64,000 bases of DNA from Cupriavidus sp. IDO (GTDB lineage: Bacteria; Pseudomonadota; Gammaproteobacteria; Burkholderiales; Burkholderiaceae). Shown piece by piece: positions 54,261 to 62,118 of this stretch. Under the pieces are notes generated by a model. The model worked only from the letters and a program-made list of their open reading frames with translations, searched no databases and was not told where the DNA came from. How positions within the stretch are numbered: position 1 is the stretch's first letter; every line of letters starts with the position of its first letter. The DNA is taken from the NCBI RefSeq assembly GCF_000812465.1, contig NZ_JWMA01000035.1, positions 52,655-116,654 on the forward strand. The letters run 5' to 3'. Made by a program: the position numbers and the translations under genes.

Positions 54261-55004
54261 ATGGAACAACCCAAACGCATCTTGCTGGTGGAGGACGACG
54301 TCGGCATTGCCAACGTCCTGGTCATGCATCTGCGCGATGAGCGCTTTGAGGTCGTGCACAGCGCGGACGGGGCCGAAGGATTGCGGCTGCTCGAGCAGGG
54401 CGGTTGGGATGCCCTGGTGCTGGACCTGATGCTGCCAGGCGTCGACGGCCTGGAGATCTGCCGCCGTGCGCGCGCGATGACGCGCTACACGCCCATTATC
54501 ATCACCAGCGCTCGTTCCAGCGAGGTCCATCGCATCCTCGGACTCGAGCTCGGGGCGGACGACTACCTGGCCAAGCCGTTTTCGGTCCTGGAGCTGGTGG
54601 CACGCGTCAAGGCACTGCTGCGCCGCGTCGAGGCGACGGCGCGCGACGTGCGCGCGGATGCCGGCAGCCTCGATCTGGCAGGCCTGACCATTGATCCGCT
54701 AGCGCGCGAGGCAACGGTCGACGGCAAGCGGCTTGACCTCACGCCGCGCGAGTTCGATCTGCTGTATTTCTTTGCACGCCACGCCGGCAAGGTGTTCTCG
54801 CGCATGGACCTGCTCAATGCGGTCTGGGGCTACCAGCACGAAGGCTATGAGCACACGGTGAACACCCATATCAACCGGCTGCGCGCCAAGATCGAGGCCA
54901 ATCCCGCGCAGCCCAGGCGCATCCTGACCGTCTGGCGCCGCGGCTATCGCTTCGTCGCGGATCCCCAGTCCGGCGAGGCTGACGACATGGGAGCGACATC
55001 GTGA
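54261..55004 (+). CDS. OmpR-family response regulator
   Basis: The 247-residue protein has a receiver (VEDD, D55 in LVLDLMLPG, K in YLAKPFS) and an OmpR winged helix (LTPREFDLLYFFARHAGKVFSRMDLLNAVWGY and VNTHINRLRAKIE). It is divergent from the msr operon (143-bp gap) and overlaps the kinase gene start by 4 bases. By position it probably controls the envelope Msr system, comparable in logic to the HprR-MsrPQ pair of E. coli. Confidence 0.92.
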   Translation: MEQPKRILLVEDDVGIANVLVMHLRDERFEVVHSADGAEGLRLLEQGGWDALVLDLMLPGVDGLEICRRARAMTRYTPIIITSARSSEVHRILGLELGADDYLAKPFSVLELVARVKALLRRVEATARDVRADAGSLDLAGLTIDPLAREATVDGKRLDLTPREFDLLYFFARHAGKVFSRMDLLNAVWGYQHEGYEHTVNTHINRLRAKIEANPAQPRRILTVWRRGYRFVADPQSGEADDMGATS

Positions 55005-56482
55005 ATCTCTCGCTGACCCAGCGGCTGGCTGCCGTCTTTGCCGTGTTGCTGCTGGCGTGCTGCGGCGCATCGGCGTGGTTGCAGGTGCGCGCCAATGCGA
55101 TGCACGAGAAAGAGGTCATCCAGGATCTCTCGCGCGGGCTGGCCGCGTACATCGCACGCAATGCCTTGGCCGAGGATCAGAGTGCGCTCGAGCCCCAGGT
55201 GCTGCGCAGGCTATTCGGCCAGTTGATGGTGGTGAACCCGAGTGTCGAGGTCTATCTGCTGGACGATCAGGGGCGCATCCGTGGCCATGACGCACCGGCC
55301 GGGCACCTCATGCGTGAGCGTGTCAATCTGGCGCCCGTGAAGAAGCTGATCGCTGGCGGGGCGTTGCCGATCCTTGGTGACGATCCGCGCAGCGCCTCGG
55401 GCCGCAAGGTGTTCAGCGCCGCGCCGTTGCGGCAGGGTGGCTACATCTACGTGGTGCTGCAGGGCGAGACGCTTGACAGGCTGGCCGCGCAGGCCACGCG
55501 GGATTCGGTCCTGCATACCACGCTATGGTCGATGGCACTGGTTGCCACGCTCGGCCTGATCGCCGGACTGTTCGCGTTTGCCTTGATCACGCGGCCGCTG
55601 CGGCGCCTGACGCTGCAGATAGGGCAGTTCGATTCGGGCGATGTGAGCAATGATAGTTCCGAGAAACCGCCGGAGCCATCGTCACGCGACGAGATTGCCG
55701 CGCTGGAATCCGCGTTCCGCCAGATGGCCGAGCGCATCGAGACGCAGTGGCGCGCGCTCAAGCGGCAGGACCAGGAACGGCGCGAGATGGTGGCCAATAT
55801 CTCGCACGATCTGCGCACGCCGCTGACCTCACTGCATGGCTATCTGGAAACGCTGTCGCTGAAATCCGACAAGCTCAGCGCCGAGGAACGCCAGCGCTAT
55901 CTGGCCATCGCGCTCGCGCAGAGCGCGAAGGTCGGCGGCCTTGCGCAATCACTGTTCGAACTTGCGCGCCTCGAACATGGCATGGTGCAGGCGATGCCGG
56001 AGGATTTCTCAATCGTCGACCTGACGCAGGACGTACTCGAGAAGTTCGCGCTACCGGCCGAGGCCAAGCATCTGCAATTGCGTGCTGGCGTGCCGCCGGC
56101 CTTGCCCGCGGTCAGCGCCGATCTCGGCATGATCGAGCGCGTGCTGACTAATCTGCTCGACAACGCGATCCGCCATACACCGGCCGGCGGTACGGTTGAA
56201 GTCGACCTGTCCACCGTGGACGGGAAGGTGGCGGTGACGGTTAGCGATACCGGCCCCGGCATCCCACCGGCCCTGCGCGAATCGCTCTTTCAGCGTCCGT
56301 TCCCCTCAGGTGGCGCGCACCGTGGCGGCGGGCTCGGGCTGCTGATCGTGCAGCGCATGCTGCAACTCAACGGCAGTCAGGTGCGCCTGGTGGACAGCCC
56401 GGCGGGGACTACGCTTTGCTTCGCCTTGCCAGCCGCCGGACGGGTAAAGCGGCAGGCGGCATCCGTGGTCAAGGCAGTGTGA
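55001..56482 (+). CDS. Membrane sensor histidine kinase
   Basis: The 493-residue protein has TM1 (LAAVFAVLLLACCGASAWL), a ~145-residue periplasmic sensor, TM2 (MALVATLGLIAGLFAFALI), a HAMP region and a kinase core: MVANISHDLRTPLTSLHGY (H269), LLDNAIRHTPAGG, DTGPGIP and GGGLGLLIVQRML. It starts with GTG overlapping the regulator's stop (GTGA). The partner is the OmpR-type regulator upstream. The two cysteines in TM1 (ACCG) are noteworthy for a possible redox sensor. Confidence 0.92.
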   Translation: MNLSLTQRLAAVFAVLLLACCGASAWLQVRANAMHEKEVIQDLSRGLAAYIARNALAEDQSALEPQVLRRLFGQLMVVNPSVEVYLLDDQGRIRGHDAPAGHLMRERVNLAPVKKLIAGGALPILGDDPRSASGRKVFSAAPLRQGGYIYVVLQGETLDRLAAQATRDSVLHTTLWSMALVATLGLIAGLFAFALITRPLRRLTLQIGQFDSGDVSNDSSEKPPEPSSRDEIAALESAFRQMAERIETQWRALKRQDQERREMVANISHDLRTPLTSLHGYLETLSLKSDKLSAEERQRYLAIALAQSAKVGGLAQSLFELARLEHGMVQAMPEDFSIVDLTQDVLEKFALPAEAKHLQLRAGVPPALPAVSADLGMIERVLTNLLDNAIRHTPAGGTVEVDLSTVDGKVAVTVSDTGPGIPPALRESLFQRPFPSGGAHRGGGLGLLIVQRMLQLNGSQVRLVDSPAGTTLCFALPAAGRVKRQAASVVKAV

Positions 56483-56553
56483 AGCGTTCATGGCTTGTCC
56501 TGACGCAAGCCATCGGCCCGCCGGCCAGGAACACTGACGCTCGCTGAGATCAC

Positions 56554-56586
56554 GCGCCATTGGCCACGCTGGCCACGCGATGGCGC
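56554..56586. terminator. Hairpin between convergent kinase and IclR genes
   Basis: GCGCCAT-TGGCCA and TGGCCA-CGCG-ATGGCGC pair in two blocks around a 3-base loop. It lies between the ends of the kinase (56482) and the IclR gene (56621). No T-run, so moderate support. Confidence 0.45.
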
Positions 56587-56620
56587 CCGCCGCAGGTGTG
56601 GCTGGGGTGCCCCAGGTGAA

Positions 56621-57391
56621 TCACTGCCCGAGGGCTTTCGACAGCGTCGCCGCCTCTGCCACCAGCAAGCGGGTGAACTCGGACACCCTGTCTTCCGACA
56701 TGCGCACCCCCGGGCCGAAGATGCATATCGAGCCCGCGACGCGATCCGCGCCGTTGAAGAACGGCGCCGCCAATGCAACCGCACCTTCGATCAGTTCATT
56801 GCGGCTGACCGCGTAACCTCGCTGGCGAATGGCGGCCAGTTCGGCGGGATCGACCGGGGCATCGAGTGCATCCACAGCACCACCGTCCATATGCGCGAGG
56901 ATTGCGCGCCCGCTGGCGCCCAGGGCCAGCTTCTCCCGATACCCCAGGCCGCGACGGAAGCTCAGGGGCTGCACGCTCTCGATCTCTGCCACGCACACGC
57001 GGTACGCGCCCTCCGGTACGAAAAGGGCCACGGTTTCTCCCGTCGCCTCCCACAGGCGACGCAGCGGGGCCTGCGCGATATCGGCAATGCGATGGCTCGC
57101 CGCCCACACGTAGGTCAATCGCGCCACGGAACTCCCCAGCCGGAAGCGCTGCGGCTCCCCGAACGACACCAGAAAGCCGTTGTGCTCGAGCGTATTGAGC
57201 AGGCGGTACAGGGTCGGCCGGCTCAGGTCGACCCGCTTGAGCAGGTCCGCCACCGTCAGGGCGTCGTCACCCGGGCGGAATGCGAGAAGGATGTCCAACG
57301 AGAACCAGGCCAGTTGTGGATCTCGCCGAAGTGCTGCCCGGCCTGCCGACGTGGTGGGTTCCCGAATCGCTTGCCGGTTACGGCTTTGCAC
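56621..57391 (-). CDS. IclR-family transcriptional regulator
   Basis: The 256-residue protein has the IclR winged helix (LTVADLLKRVDLSRPTLYRLLNTLEHNGFLVSFG) and effector domain (GETVALFVPEGAYRVCVAEIES, LPL-like ALGASGRAILAHM, YAVSRNELIEGAVALAAPFFN, and GSICIFGPGVR). It is the last clearly chromosomal gene before the defence island and its promoter faces the CBASS genes. The target is unknown; no catabolic gene is adjacent. Confidence 0.9.
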   Translation of the reverse strand: MQSRNRQAIREPTTSAGRAALRRDPQLAWFSLDILLAFRPGDDALTVADLLKRVDLSRPTLYRLLNTLEHNGFLVSFGEPQRFRLGSSVARLTYVWAASHRIADIAQAPLRRLWEATGETVALFVPEGAYRVCVAEIESVQPLSFRRGLGYREKLALGASGRAILAHMDGGAVDALDAPVDPAELAAIRQRGYAVSRNELIEGAVALAAPFFNGADRVAGSICIFGPGVRMSEDRVSEFTRLLVAEAATLSKALGQ

Positions 57392-57492
57392 TGTGCTGCG
57401 GGCTTATTGGTGTGTGGGCGATTCACACGGGCCGTATGTATCATCGCCTGCTGGGACATTGATTCCTGTGCTGGCAGAGAGGAGGCGCTGTT

Positions 57493-58125
57493 TTGCATCA
57501 GAAGCACGAGTATTCGATGATTGGGCACAGCCGGGCCGTCATTGGGCGATGGCTTGGCGTCTTCGCTGGCGTGGCCGCCGGTGCGGTCACGAGCATTGCG
57601 GGGTCCGCCCTCGTCGCGCAGGTCATGGGATGGGCGGGTCTTCGTGAACATCCCATTTCCATACCGCTGACTGCCACCACGTTCTACGTACTGGGGCACT
57701 TTTTCTTCGACCGCTGGATATGGAAGATTTCGTGGGTGCACAAGGTTCTCGGCATCCCGGACCTCAACGGCACGTGGCAATGCGCGGGAAAGACGCTTGA
57801 CCCGGCTACGAGCGAGCCAACTTATGACTGGTCTGCAAAGGTCGTCATCACCCAGACTTGGGAAAAGATCAAGGTTCATCTGGAAACGGATAACTCACGC
57901 TCGCACAGCGTCGCCGCTTCGATTGTGAAAAACGATGGCGTAGGGTTCATCCTTATGTATAGCTACCGGAATGAACCCAAGTTAGGTGACCCAGAGCTGA
58001 AGGGACACATCGGATACTGTGAACTCCATATCGAGACCTCGCAGTCGAGCGCGGAAGGCATGTACTTCAATAACCAAGGCCGCCTCACGTACGGCCGCAT
58101 GAAACTAACAAAGGAAGCAGCGTGA
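57493..58125 (+). CDS. cap15: Cap15-type CBASS effector (two membrane helices + beta-barrel)
   Basis: A TTG at 57493 is the likely start, since AGAGGAGG lies 8 bases upstream; an ATG at 57517 is the alternative. The 210-residue protein has two N-terminal membrane helices (WLGVFAGVAAGAVTSIAGSALVAQVMG and LTATTFYVLGHFFFDRWIW). A beta-rich domain begins PDLNGTWQCAG, the entry to the Cap15 beta-barrel (2TM, beta-strand-rich CD-NTase-associated effector). In known CBASS systems a cyclic nucleotide binds the barrel, the protein oligomerises and damages the inner membrane, killing the infected cell. Its stop overlaps the CD-NTase GTG (GTGA). No signature is contradictory, but sequence-only assignment of Cap15 needs a profile search. 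Confidence 0.78.
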   Translation: MHQKHEYSMIGHSRAVIGRWLGVFAGVAAGAVTSIAGSALVAQVMGWAGLREHPISIPLTATTFYVLGHFFFDRWIWKISWVHKVLGIPDLNGTWQCAGKTLDPATSEPTYDWSAKVVITQTWEKIKVHLETDNSRSHSVAASIVKNDGVGFILMYSYRNEPKLGDPELKGHIGYCELHIETSQSSAEGMYFNNQGRLTYGRMKLTKEAA

Positions 58126-59210
58126 GCAAGAAAGACTACAAATCGCGTATCACCAAACTGCGAGACCGCCGGCAGGGAAGCCCTTCCTTCACCTTTGATT
58201 CAGCGGCAGGTGCGGCGCCGATCGTCGAATCATATGAGCAGCGCACCCGTTCCGAAAGCTTGAAATACGGGCTGGGGGCGATGCAGGAGGTTGACGCCAC
58301 CTACACCCACATCAGTGGCAAGACCGGAGAGCGTGTGAAGAATCAACTCGTCGCTGGTTTGGAGCGAAGAGGCGAAGTAGCAGATATTCGTTTCCAGGGC
58401 TCGTTGCCGCTCAACATTCATATTCGGCGGTACAGCGATGTTGACCTCCTCGTGCTGCCCGGGTCATTCCTAATCTACGACTGTATCGGACCGCTGGCGA
58501 CGACCTATTGTCCGAGTCCGTTGGACCGGGTAGAGGTCGTTAAGAAGCTGCGGGGCGACTGCTACGACATCCTGTCGAGCGCGTTTCGCGAAGTGAATAT
58601 CGACAATTCCGGGGCAAAGTGCATTGCACTGTCTGGGGGCTCGTTGGCCAGGAAAGTCGATGTCGTTCCTGCCCTGTGGTATGACACCGTGGAGTATCAG
58701 CGAACGCGCGCCATTGAGGACCGACGCGTTGAGATTCTAGACTTGCCCAAGGGGATCCTGGACGGCAACTTCCCGTTCAGGTACATGGCCAGGATTGAGC
58801 AAAAGGACCGCGATACGATTGGGGGCGCAAGGAAGGCCATTCGCTTGCTCAAGACCCTCAAGTACGATGCTGAGACGCCGGTCGAGTTGTCGAGCTTCGA
58901 TATTGCGTCAATCGTATGGAACATGCCTGACGTTTCCCTGCGCTATCCGGGGTATCTCGAGACCGCGATCATTGTTGGCGCTCTTAACTACCTCTCCCTC
59001 CTGGTCGCAGACCGAACGCTGGCTGAGTCGCTGTATGTAGCAGATGGCACGCGCAAGATTATCCGCTCCACTAAGGATTTCGAGGGGCTGAAGGCGCTTC
59101 GCGATGAACTCGTCGACCTGACGGAGTCGATAGCCAGCGAGCTCAAGCCGCTCGACCACAACGCTGTCCAGAATTCCAAGCAGATCCTCGTGGAAAGCCA
59201 GATCTACTAA
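58122..59210 (+). CDS. CD-NTase (cGAS/DncV-like nucleotidyltransferase) of CBASS
   Basis: The 362-residue protein has the polymerase-beta-type nucleotidyltransferase signature of CD-NTases: FQGSLPLNIHIRRYSDVDLLVL supplies GS (93-94) and the metal-binding D106 and D108. KVDVVPALWYD supplies the third acid D180. Upstream, residues 45-75 form the usual N-terminal helix. It would make a cyclic di- or trinucleotide on phage sensing. It is coupled to the Cap15 effector and starts with GTG. There are no Cap2/Cap3 or HORMA/TRIP13 genes, so this is a minimal type I system. The TAA stop is native although an IS element is inserted exactly there. Confidence 0.85.
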   Translation: MSKKDYKSRITKLRDRRQGSPSFTFDSAAGAAPIVESYEQRTRSESLKYGLGAMQEVDATYTHISGKTGERVKNQLVAGLERRGEVADIRFQGSLPLNIHIRRYSDVDLLVLPGSFLIYDCIGPLATTYCPSPLDRVEVVKKLRGDCYDILSSAFREVNIDNSGAKCIALSGGSLARKVDVVPALWYDTVEYQRTRAIEDRRVEILDLPKGILDGNFPFRYMARIEQKDRDTIGGARKAIRLLKTLKYDAETPVELSSFDIASIVWNMPDVSLRYPGYLETAIIVGALNYLSLLVADRTLAESLYVADGTRKIIRSTKDFEGLKALRDELVDLTESIASELKPLDHNAVQNSKQILVESQIY

Positions 59211-59211
59211 G

Positions 59212-60112
59212 AGGGCCTAACAAAATGACTTCCTGAGGTGACGCCAGCAGATGATGCAACAGGCGATTTTCAGGAAGGCTTCGTGGATGGTGGCGAGGCG
59301 CTCGAAGCGCACGCGCAATCTCTTGAAGTTGTGCAGCCAAGCAATTGTTCGTTCTACAACCCAACGGGTTTTGCCAAGACCACTGCCATGCGGTTCACCG
59401 CGACGGGCGATCTCGGTGGCGATGCCGGCGGCGTGAAGGGGCTTGCGATACTTGTCGTGGTCGTACCCGCGATCACCCTGGACGATGCAGGGCTTGGACA
59501 ATGGACGGCCGCGTTTGCCGCGGATAGGCGGAATCGCCTCCACCAGCGGCAGCAGTTGGGTGACGTCGTTGCGATTGGCGCCGGTCAGTATCAGCGCCAG
59601 CGGAATGCCTTGGGCCTCCGTCAGGAGGTGATGCTTTGAACCGGGTCGCGCGCGATCGGTGGGGTTGGGTCCTGTTTTTGACCCGACCCCACAGCACGAA
59701 TGGAAGAGGAATCGACGATGACACGTGACCAATCGATGCGGTCGGCCGCCCGCAGCTTGGCCAACAGCACCTCGTGCAGGCGATCCCAAACACCGGCCTT
59801 CTGCCAGGCGTGCAGTCGTCGCCAGCAACTCATCCCGGAGCCGCAGCCCATTTCCTTGGGCAGCATCTCCCAAGGAATGCCGGACTGCAGGACGAAGAGA
59901 ATGCCGGTGAGCACGGCCCGATCGTCCAGCGGCTTGCGCCCGGGATAGCGCGCGCGCCGAGCTTTTGGTGGCGGCAGTAGTGGCTGGATGAGTGCCCACA
60001 GTTCGTCGTCGAGTATTAGTTTGGCCATGTCCTTTGCGCTGACGAAACAACGCAAAGGTTAACAAAGATCACTTGAAGTTAACAGCCCTGTAGATTCATT
60101 TTGTTAGGGCTT
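59212..60112 (-). mobile_element. 901-bp IS5-family (IS427-group-like) insertion sequence
   Basis: The ends are imperfect inverted repeats (AGGGCCTAACAAAATGA at 59212-59228 and, on the other strand, AAGCCCTAACAAAATGA from 60112). The element is flanked by CTAAG on both sides (59207-59211 and 60113-60117), a target duplication at a CTAR-type site as the IS427 group prefers. It encodes one transposase in two frames. Complete and fairly recent by its intact ends. Confidence 0.88.
59217..60028 (-). CDS. IS5-family transposase made by -1 frameshifting
   Basis: The first frame starts MAKLILDDELWALIQPLLPP at 60028 and reads through GIPWEMLPKEMG and VIVDSSSIRA (first catalytic Asp). The second frame, entered by a -1 shift in CAAAAAC near 59670, continues TGPNPTDRARPGSKHHLL, QGDRGYDHD (second Asp) and VVERTIAWLHNFKRLRVRFE (Glu) to 59217. 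Two-frame transposases with an A-rich slip site are normal in this group, so this is not a pseudogene by itself. Confidence 0.85.
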
Positions 60113-60248
60113 CTAAGGCCATTCATGTCGGAACGCGGGAGTGGCCATGCGGCCTTTGCCAAGGCCGGGGTCTCGACCTGTTTGTCGGGGAAGAACCGGA
60201 CCGACGGGGCGGCCATATTGTTTCGATACACCTTTGATGGAGAACAGA
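60113..60248 (+). promoter_or_regulatory. Gap between IS element and the repeat-protein gene
   Basis: These 136 bases once directly followed the CD-NTase gene. A 44-codon frame at 60125-60259 has no family features. TTTGATGGAGAACAG supplies the ribosome site of the repeat-protein gene. A promoter cannot be picked with confidence. Confidence 0.3.
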
Positions 60249-60698
60249 ATGACAGCTAACAAGTGGCCGCGCAACTTGTACACAGGAGTAGGAGGCGGCA
60301 TGTACACGGGCGTCGGGGGCGGTCTTTACACTGGCGTTCGGGGAGGTGCGTACACGGGAGTCGGCGGTGGTCTCTACACAGGTGTTGGTGGTGGTGTTTA
60401 CACCGGCGTCGGCGGTGGTCTCTACACGGGTGTCGGTGGTGGTCTTTACACCGGTGTGGGCGGCGGCCTCTACACCGGCGTTGGGGGAGGGCTCTATACC
60501 GGAGTTGGCGGCGGGCTCTACACTGGTCCTGGCGGTGGGATGTATACCGGCCCGGATGCTCAACCGTACATAAGCAACATTCCGCCATGGCCACACTTTG
60601 TTATGGAGCTGGAGCGCAGAGGGCTGGTGGCCCAGGCTCAATTGATTCGGCGCCATCTGCCGCGGCAGTATTGGCCGGAGAACTTCTTCGTCAGGTGA
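60249..60698 (+). CDS. YTGVGGG octapeptide-repeat protein
   Basis: The 149-residue protein begins MTANKWPRN, then has eleven tandem octapeptides of pattern (L/M/A/V)YTG(V/P)GGG (60276-60539) and a partial twelfth. A conserved-looking tail follows: [22 protein letters not shown] and [19 protein letters not shown] precedes the ATG at 60249. The repeat is so glycine-rich that it may form a fibrous or flexible arm. The tail looks like a small helical interaction domain. I recall similar YTGPGGG-repeat proteins in many bacteria but no known function. Its stop overlaps a GTG starting the next gene. Confidence 0.8.
   Translation: MTANKWPRNLYTGVGGGMYTGVGGGLYTGVRGGAYTGVGGGLYTGVGGGVYTGVGGGLYTGVGGGLYTGVGGGLYTGVGGGLYTGVGGGLYTGPGGGMYTGPDAQPYISNIPPWPHFVMELERRGLVAQAQLIRRHLPRQYWPENFFVR
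60276..60539 (+). repeat. Eleven tandem 24-bp repeats within a coding gene
   Basis: Eleven units of 24 bases encode (X)YTG(V/P)GGG. Synonymous positions differ between most units (ggagtaggaggc, ggcgtcgggggc, ggtgttggtggt), so the protein repeat is kept while the DNA diverges. This indicates selection on the peptide rather than recent slippage. Confidence 0.92.
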
Positions 60699-61170
60699 GA
60701 CAAAAAACTCGGACTCGCGCGTGAGATTGCGCAGGTCAACCCTCGAGCGCTGCATGACCTGATTCGCGCTGTTCTTCGACTAATTCAATCCGAGTACTTG
60801 CTGGATGTCGCAGAGTTGGGTCGCGATCCTTATCCATCAATCGACGTTGACAAGTTCTTCTCGCCCATTGTCAGTCATCGCTTGTATCTGCCAGATGGGT
60901 CCACTTGGCGCGGCAAGGAGGTCGAGACTGACCGCATCCGCTTGGGTCTGGCCCGGGATATCGTCCTTCTCTGCGCGTGGAATATGCAACGTTACGTCGG
61001 CGCTTTAGCCTGCATCGGTAAAGAAAAGTTTGATGACAGGGATACGACATGGCGCCAAGACTATAACCACGGAGTTACGCTCTGGTTGCCATGGGGCATC
61101 GGCTTTGTTACCGGCGGCAATCATTCCATCACGGCCGGCATCCTGGCAGGAGAGGGCGAGAAGCAGGGCA
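60695..61170 (+). pseudogene. Partner gene of the repeat protein (possibly DUF6710), frameshifted and 3'-truncated
   Basis: A GTG at 60695 overlaps the repeat gene's stop as GTGA and reads GTGAGACAAAAAACTCGG, soon hitting a stop. Removing one A from the A6 run (60702-60707) gives RQKLGLAREIAQVNPRALHD and a long frame through FFSPIVSHRLYLPDGSTW, RLGLARDIVLLCAWN, GVTLWLPWGIGFVTGGNHSI and TAGILAGEGE near 61160. The sequence beyond is unrelated, where a transposon remnant begins. The GNHSI-containing end resembles, from memory, the DUF6710 family; this needs a search. Polymerase slippage in the A run could restore expression. Confidence 0.6.
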
Positions 61171-61634
61171 GCCAGGGCAGCTGTCCTCCTGGTTGCCCCG
61201 GCTTGCGGCCGGCCCGGGAGGACCTTTGGGTGCGTGAATCTGAGTCCCGTGAGCTTCGACGGCTTGATGTCGTACTTGCAGACTGGGGCGGGAGCGCAGG
61301 TTGCCCGGGTGCCGTTGGTAGCAGGCTTTCTTGAGCCGCCTTTACCGATGCGATGGCCTTGCGGATTGCCTCCGAGCGTGGCTGAGCCTCAACCTTCGCC
61401 CATAGTGAATCGAAGTCCGGTGCTTGAATGTCCGGCATCTCGTGCATCGCAGACAGGTTGTTGTTGCGCAGCGCCGCGATGGCCGGTTCGATGACCGAAA
61501 AGAAATCACGCGAGACGCGACGGAACCGTCATACATAGCTACCCACTGAGCGCAAACGAAGAGTTTGATGGCAAGGTCCGGGATGCCTTGGCTCAGGTCG
61601 TACATGCAATGCCGCAGGGTATCCGTCAGCAGAA
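61171..61634 (-). pseudogene. C-terminal remnant of a TnsC/TniB-like transposition ATPase
   Basis: The minus strand encodes LRHCMYDLSQGIPDLAIKLF and VCAQWVAMYDGS, then, after one frameshift near 61530, RDFFSVIEPAIAALRNNNLS and AMHEMPDIQAPDFDSLWAKV. This matches the C-terminal region of Tn7/Tn5053-type transposition ATPases (YDLSQGIPDLAIKLxxxAQWRAI...). The ATPase core is gone. The tail after VKAAQESLL is low-complexity and runs into the broken neighbour gene. It marks a former Tn7-like element in this island. Confidence 0.6.
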
Positions 61635-61722
61635 CCCATGTTGACCTCGGAATGCTGCTCCGGCAGGTTATTGGTGTTGTGGGGGCGTCAGAGGCTATGG
61701 CATCACGGCTGACGATCTGATG

Positions 61723-62091
61723 TCAGAACTGATAGCCACGGTCCCGCCAGTACTGCCAATCAGCAATGGCCTGCTGCGTCATCTCGTCGCTCTCCAGTGG
61801 CACGAGTTGCGCTAGTGGTACAGCAAGCTTGCGCTTGTTCCATCGTATCCACACAAAGGCTTCAGACTCGCAGACGTCCTCCGGCGCCATTGCGATCACC
61901 TGAACCCGGTCGCCGGGGGTGAGCGGCGAGGTTGGCAATCGCTTGCGAACCTCAGCTTCAAACGGGACGGTGAGTTGCTCCTCGAGGTAGTAATACCATG
62001 CCATCGACCGCTCCTCTGAACTGTAAGCGTCGACGACTATCTCCATCGTGATTCGGTGTTCACGATCTGGATCGGACTTGGGTCTAGGCAT
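61723..62091 (-). CDS. CcbP-like (calcium-binding domain) small protein
   Basis: The 122-residue protein contains SSEERSMAWYYYLEEQLTVPFEAEV, LTPGDRVQVIAMAPEDVCESEAFVWIRW and DEMTQQAIADWQYWRDRGYQF. This is the pattern of the Anabaena CcbP-type calcium-binding domain as I remember it: acidic, with conserved WYYYLE and a strand-rich middle. It lies 27 bases after the 168-residue gene, same strand as the IS66-type transposase. Such proteins turn up repeatedly beside transposases, so it may be a passenger gene. Confidence 0.65.
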   Translation of the reverse strand: MPRPKSDPDREHRITMEIVVDAYSSEERSMAWYYYLEEQLTVPFEAEVRKRLPTSPLTPGDRVQVIAMAPEDVCESEAFVWIRWNKRKLAVPLAQLVPLESDEMTQQAIADWQYWRDRGYQF

Positions 62092-62118
62092 TCTTATTGT
62101 GCGAATGGCAAAGCATAC

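Noticed and set aside
57280..57462. Short plus-strand frame with a hydrophobic stretch (GYGFALCCGLIGVWAIHTG) before Cap15
   Set aside because: It overlaps the IclR N-terminus in antisense and has no clear ribosome site; it could be a real small membrane protein but support is too weak.
59217..60065. IS5 transposase as a broken pseudogene
   Set aside because: The two-frame layout with an A5 slip site is the normal programmed-frameshift design of this IS group, and both ends with target duplication are intact.
60276..60539. Could the 24-bp tandem repeats be a CRISPR array?
   Set aside because: Units are contiguous without spacers and vary at third codon positions; they are coding repeats.
60696..60698. 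TGA between the repeat protein and the in-frame downstream sequence as a stop-codon read-through (one long protein)
   Set aside because: The GTGA overlap plus the A6 tract explains the arrangement better as two coupled genes with a one-base slip; read-through remains a less likely alternative.
60123..60755. Long minus-strand frame with Thr/Val-rich repeats opposite the YTGVGGG gene
   Set aside because: It is the mirror of a 24-bp coding repeat; ribosome site, codon pattern and diverged synonymous positions all support the plus-strand gene.
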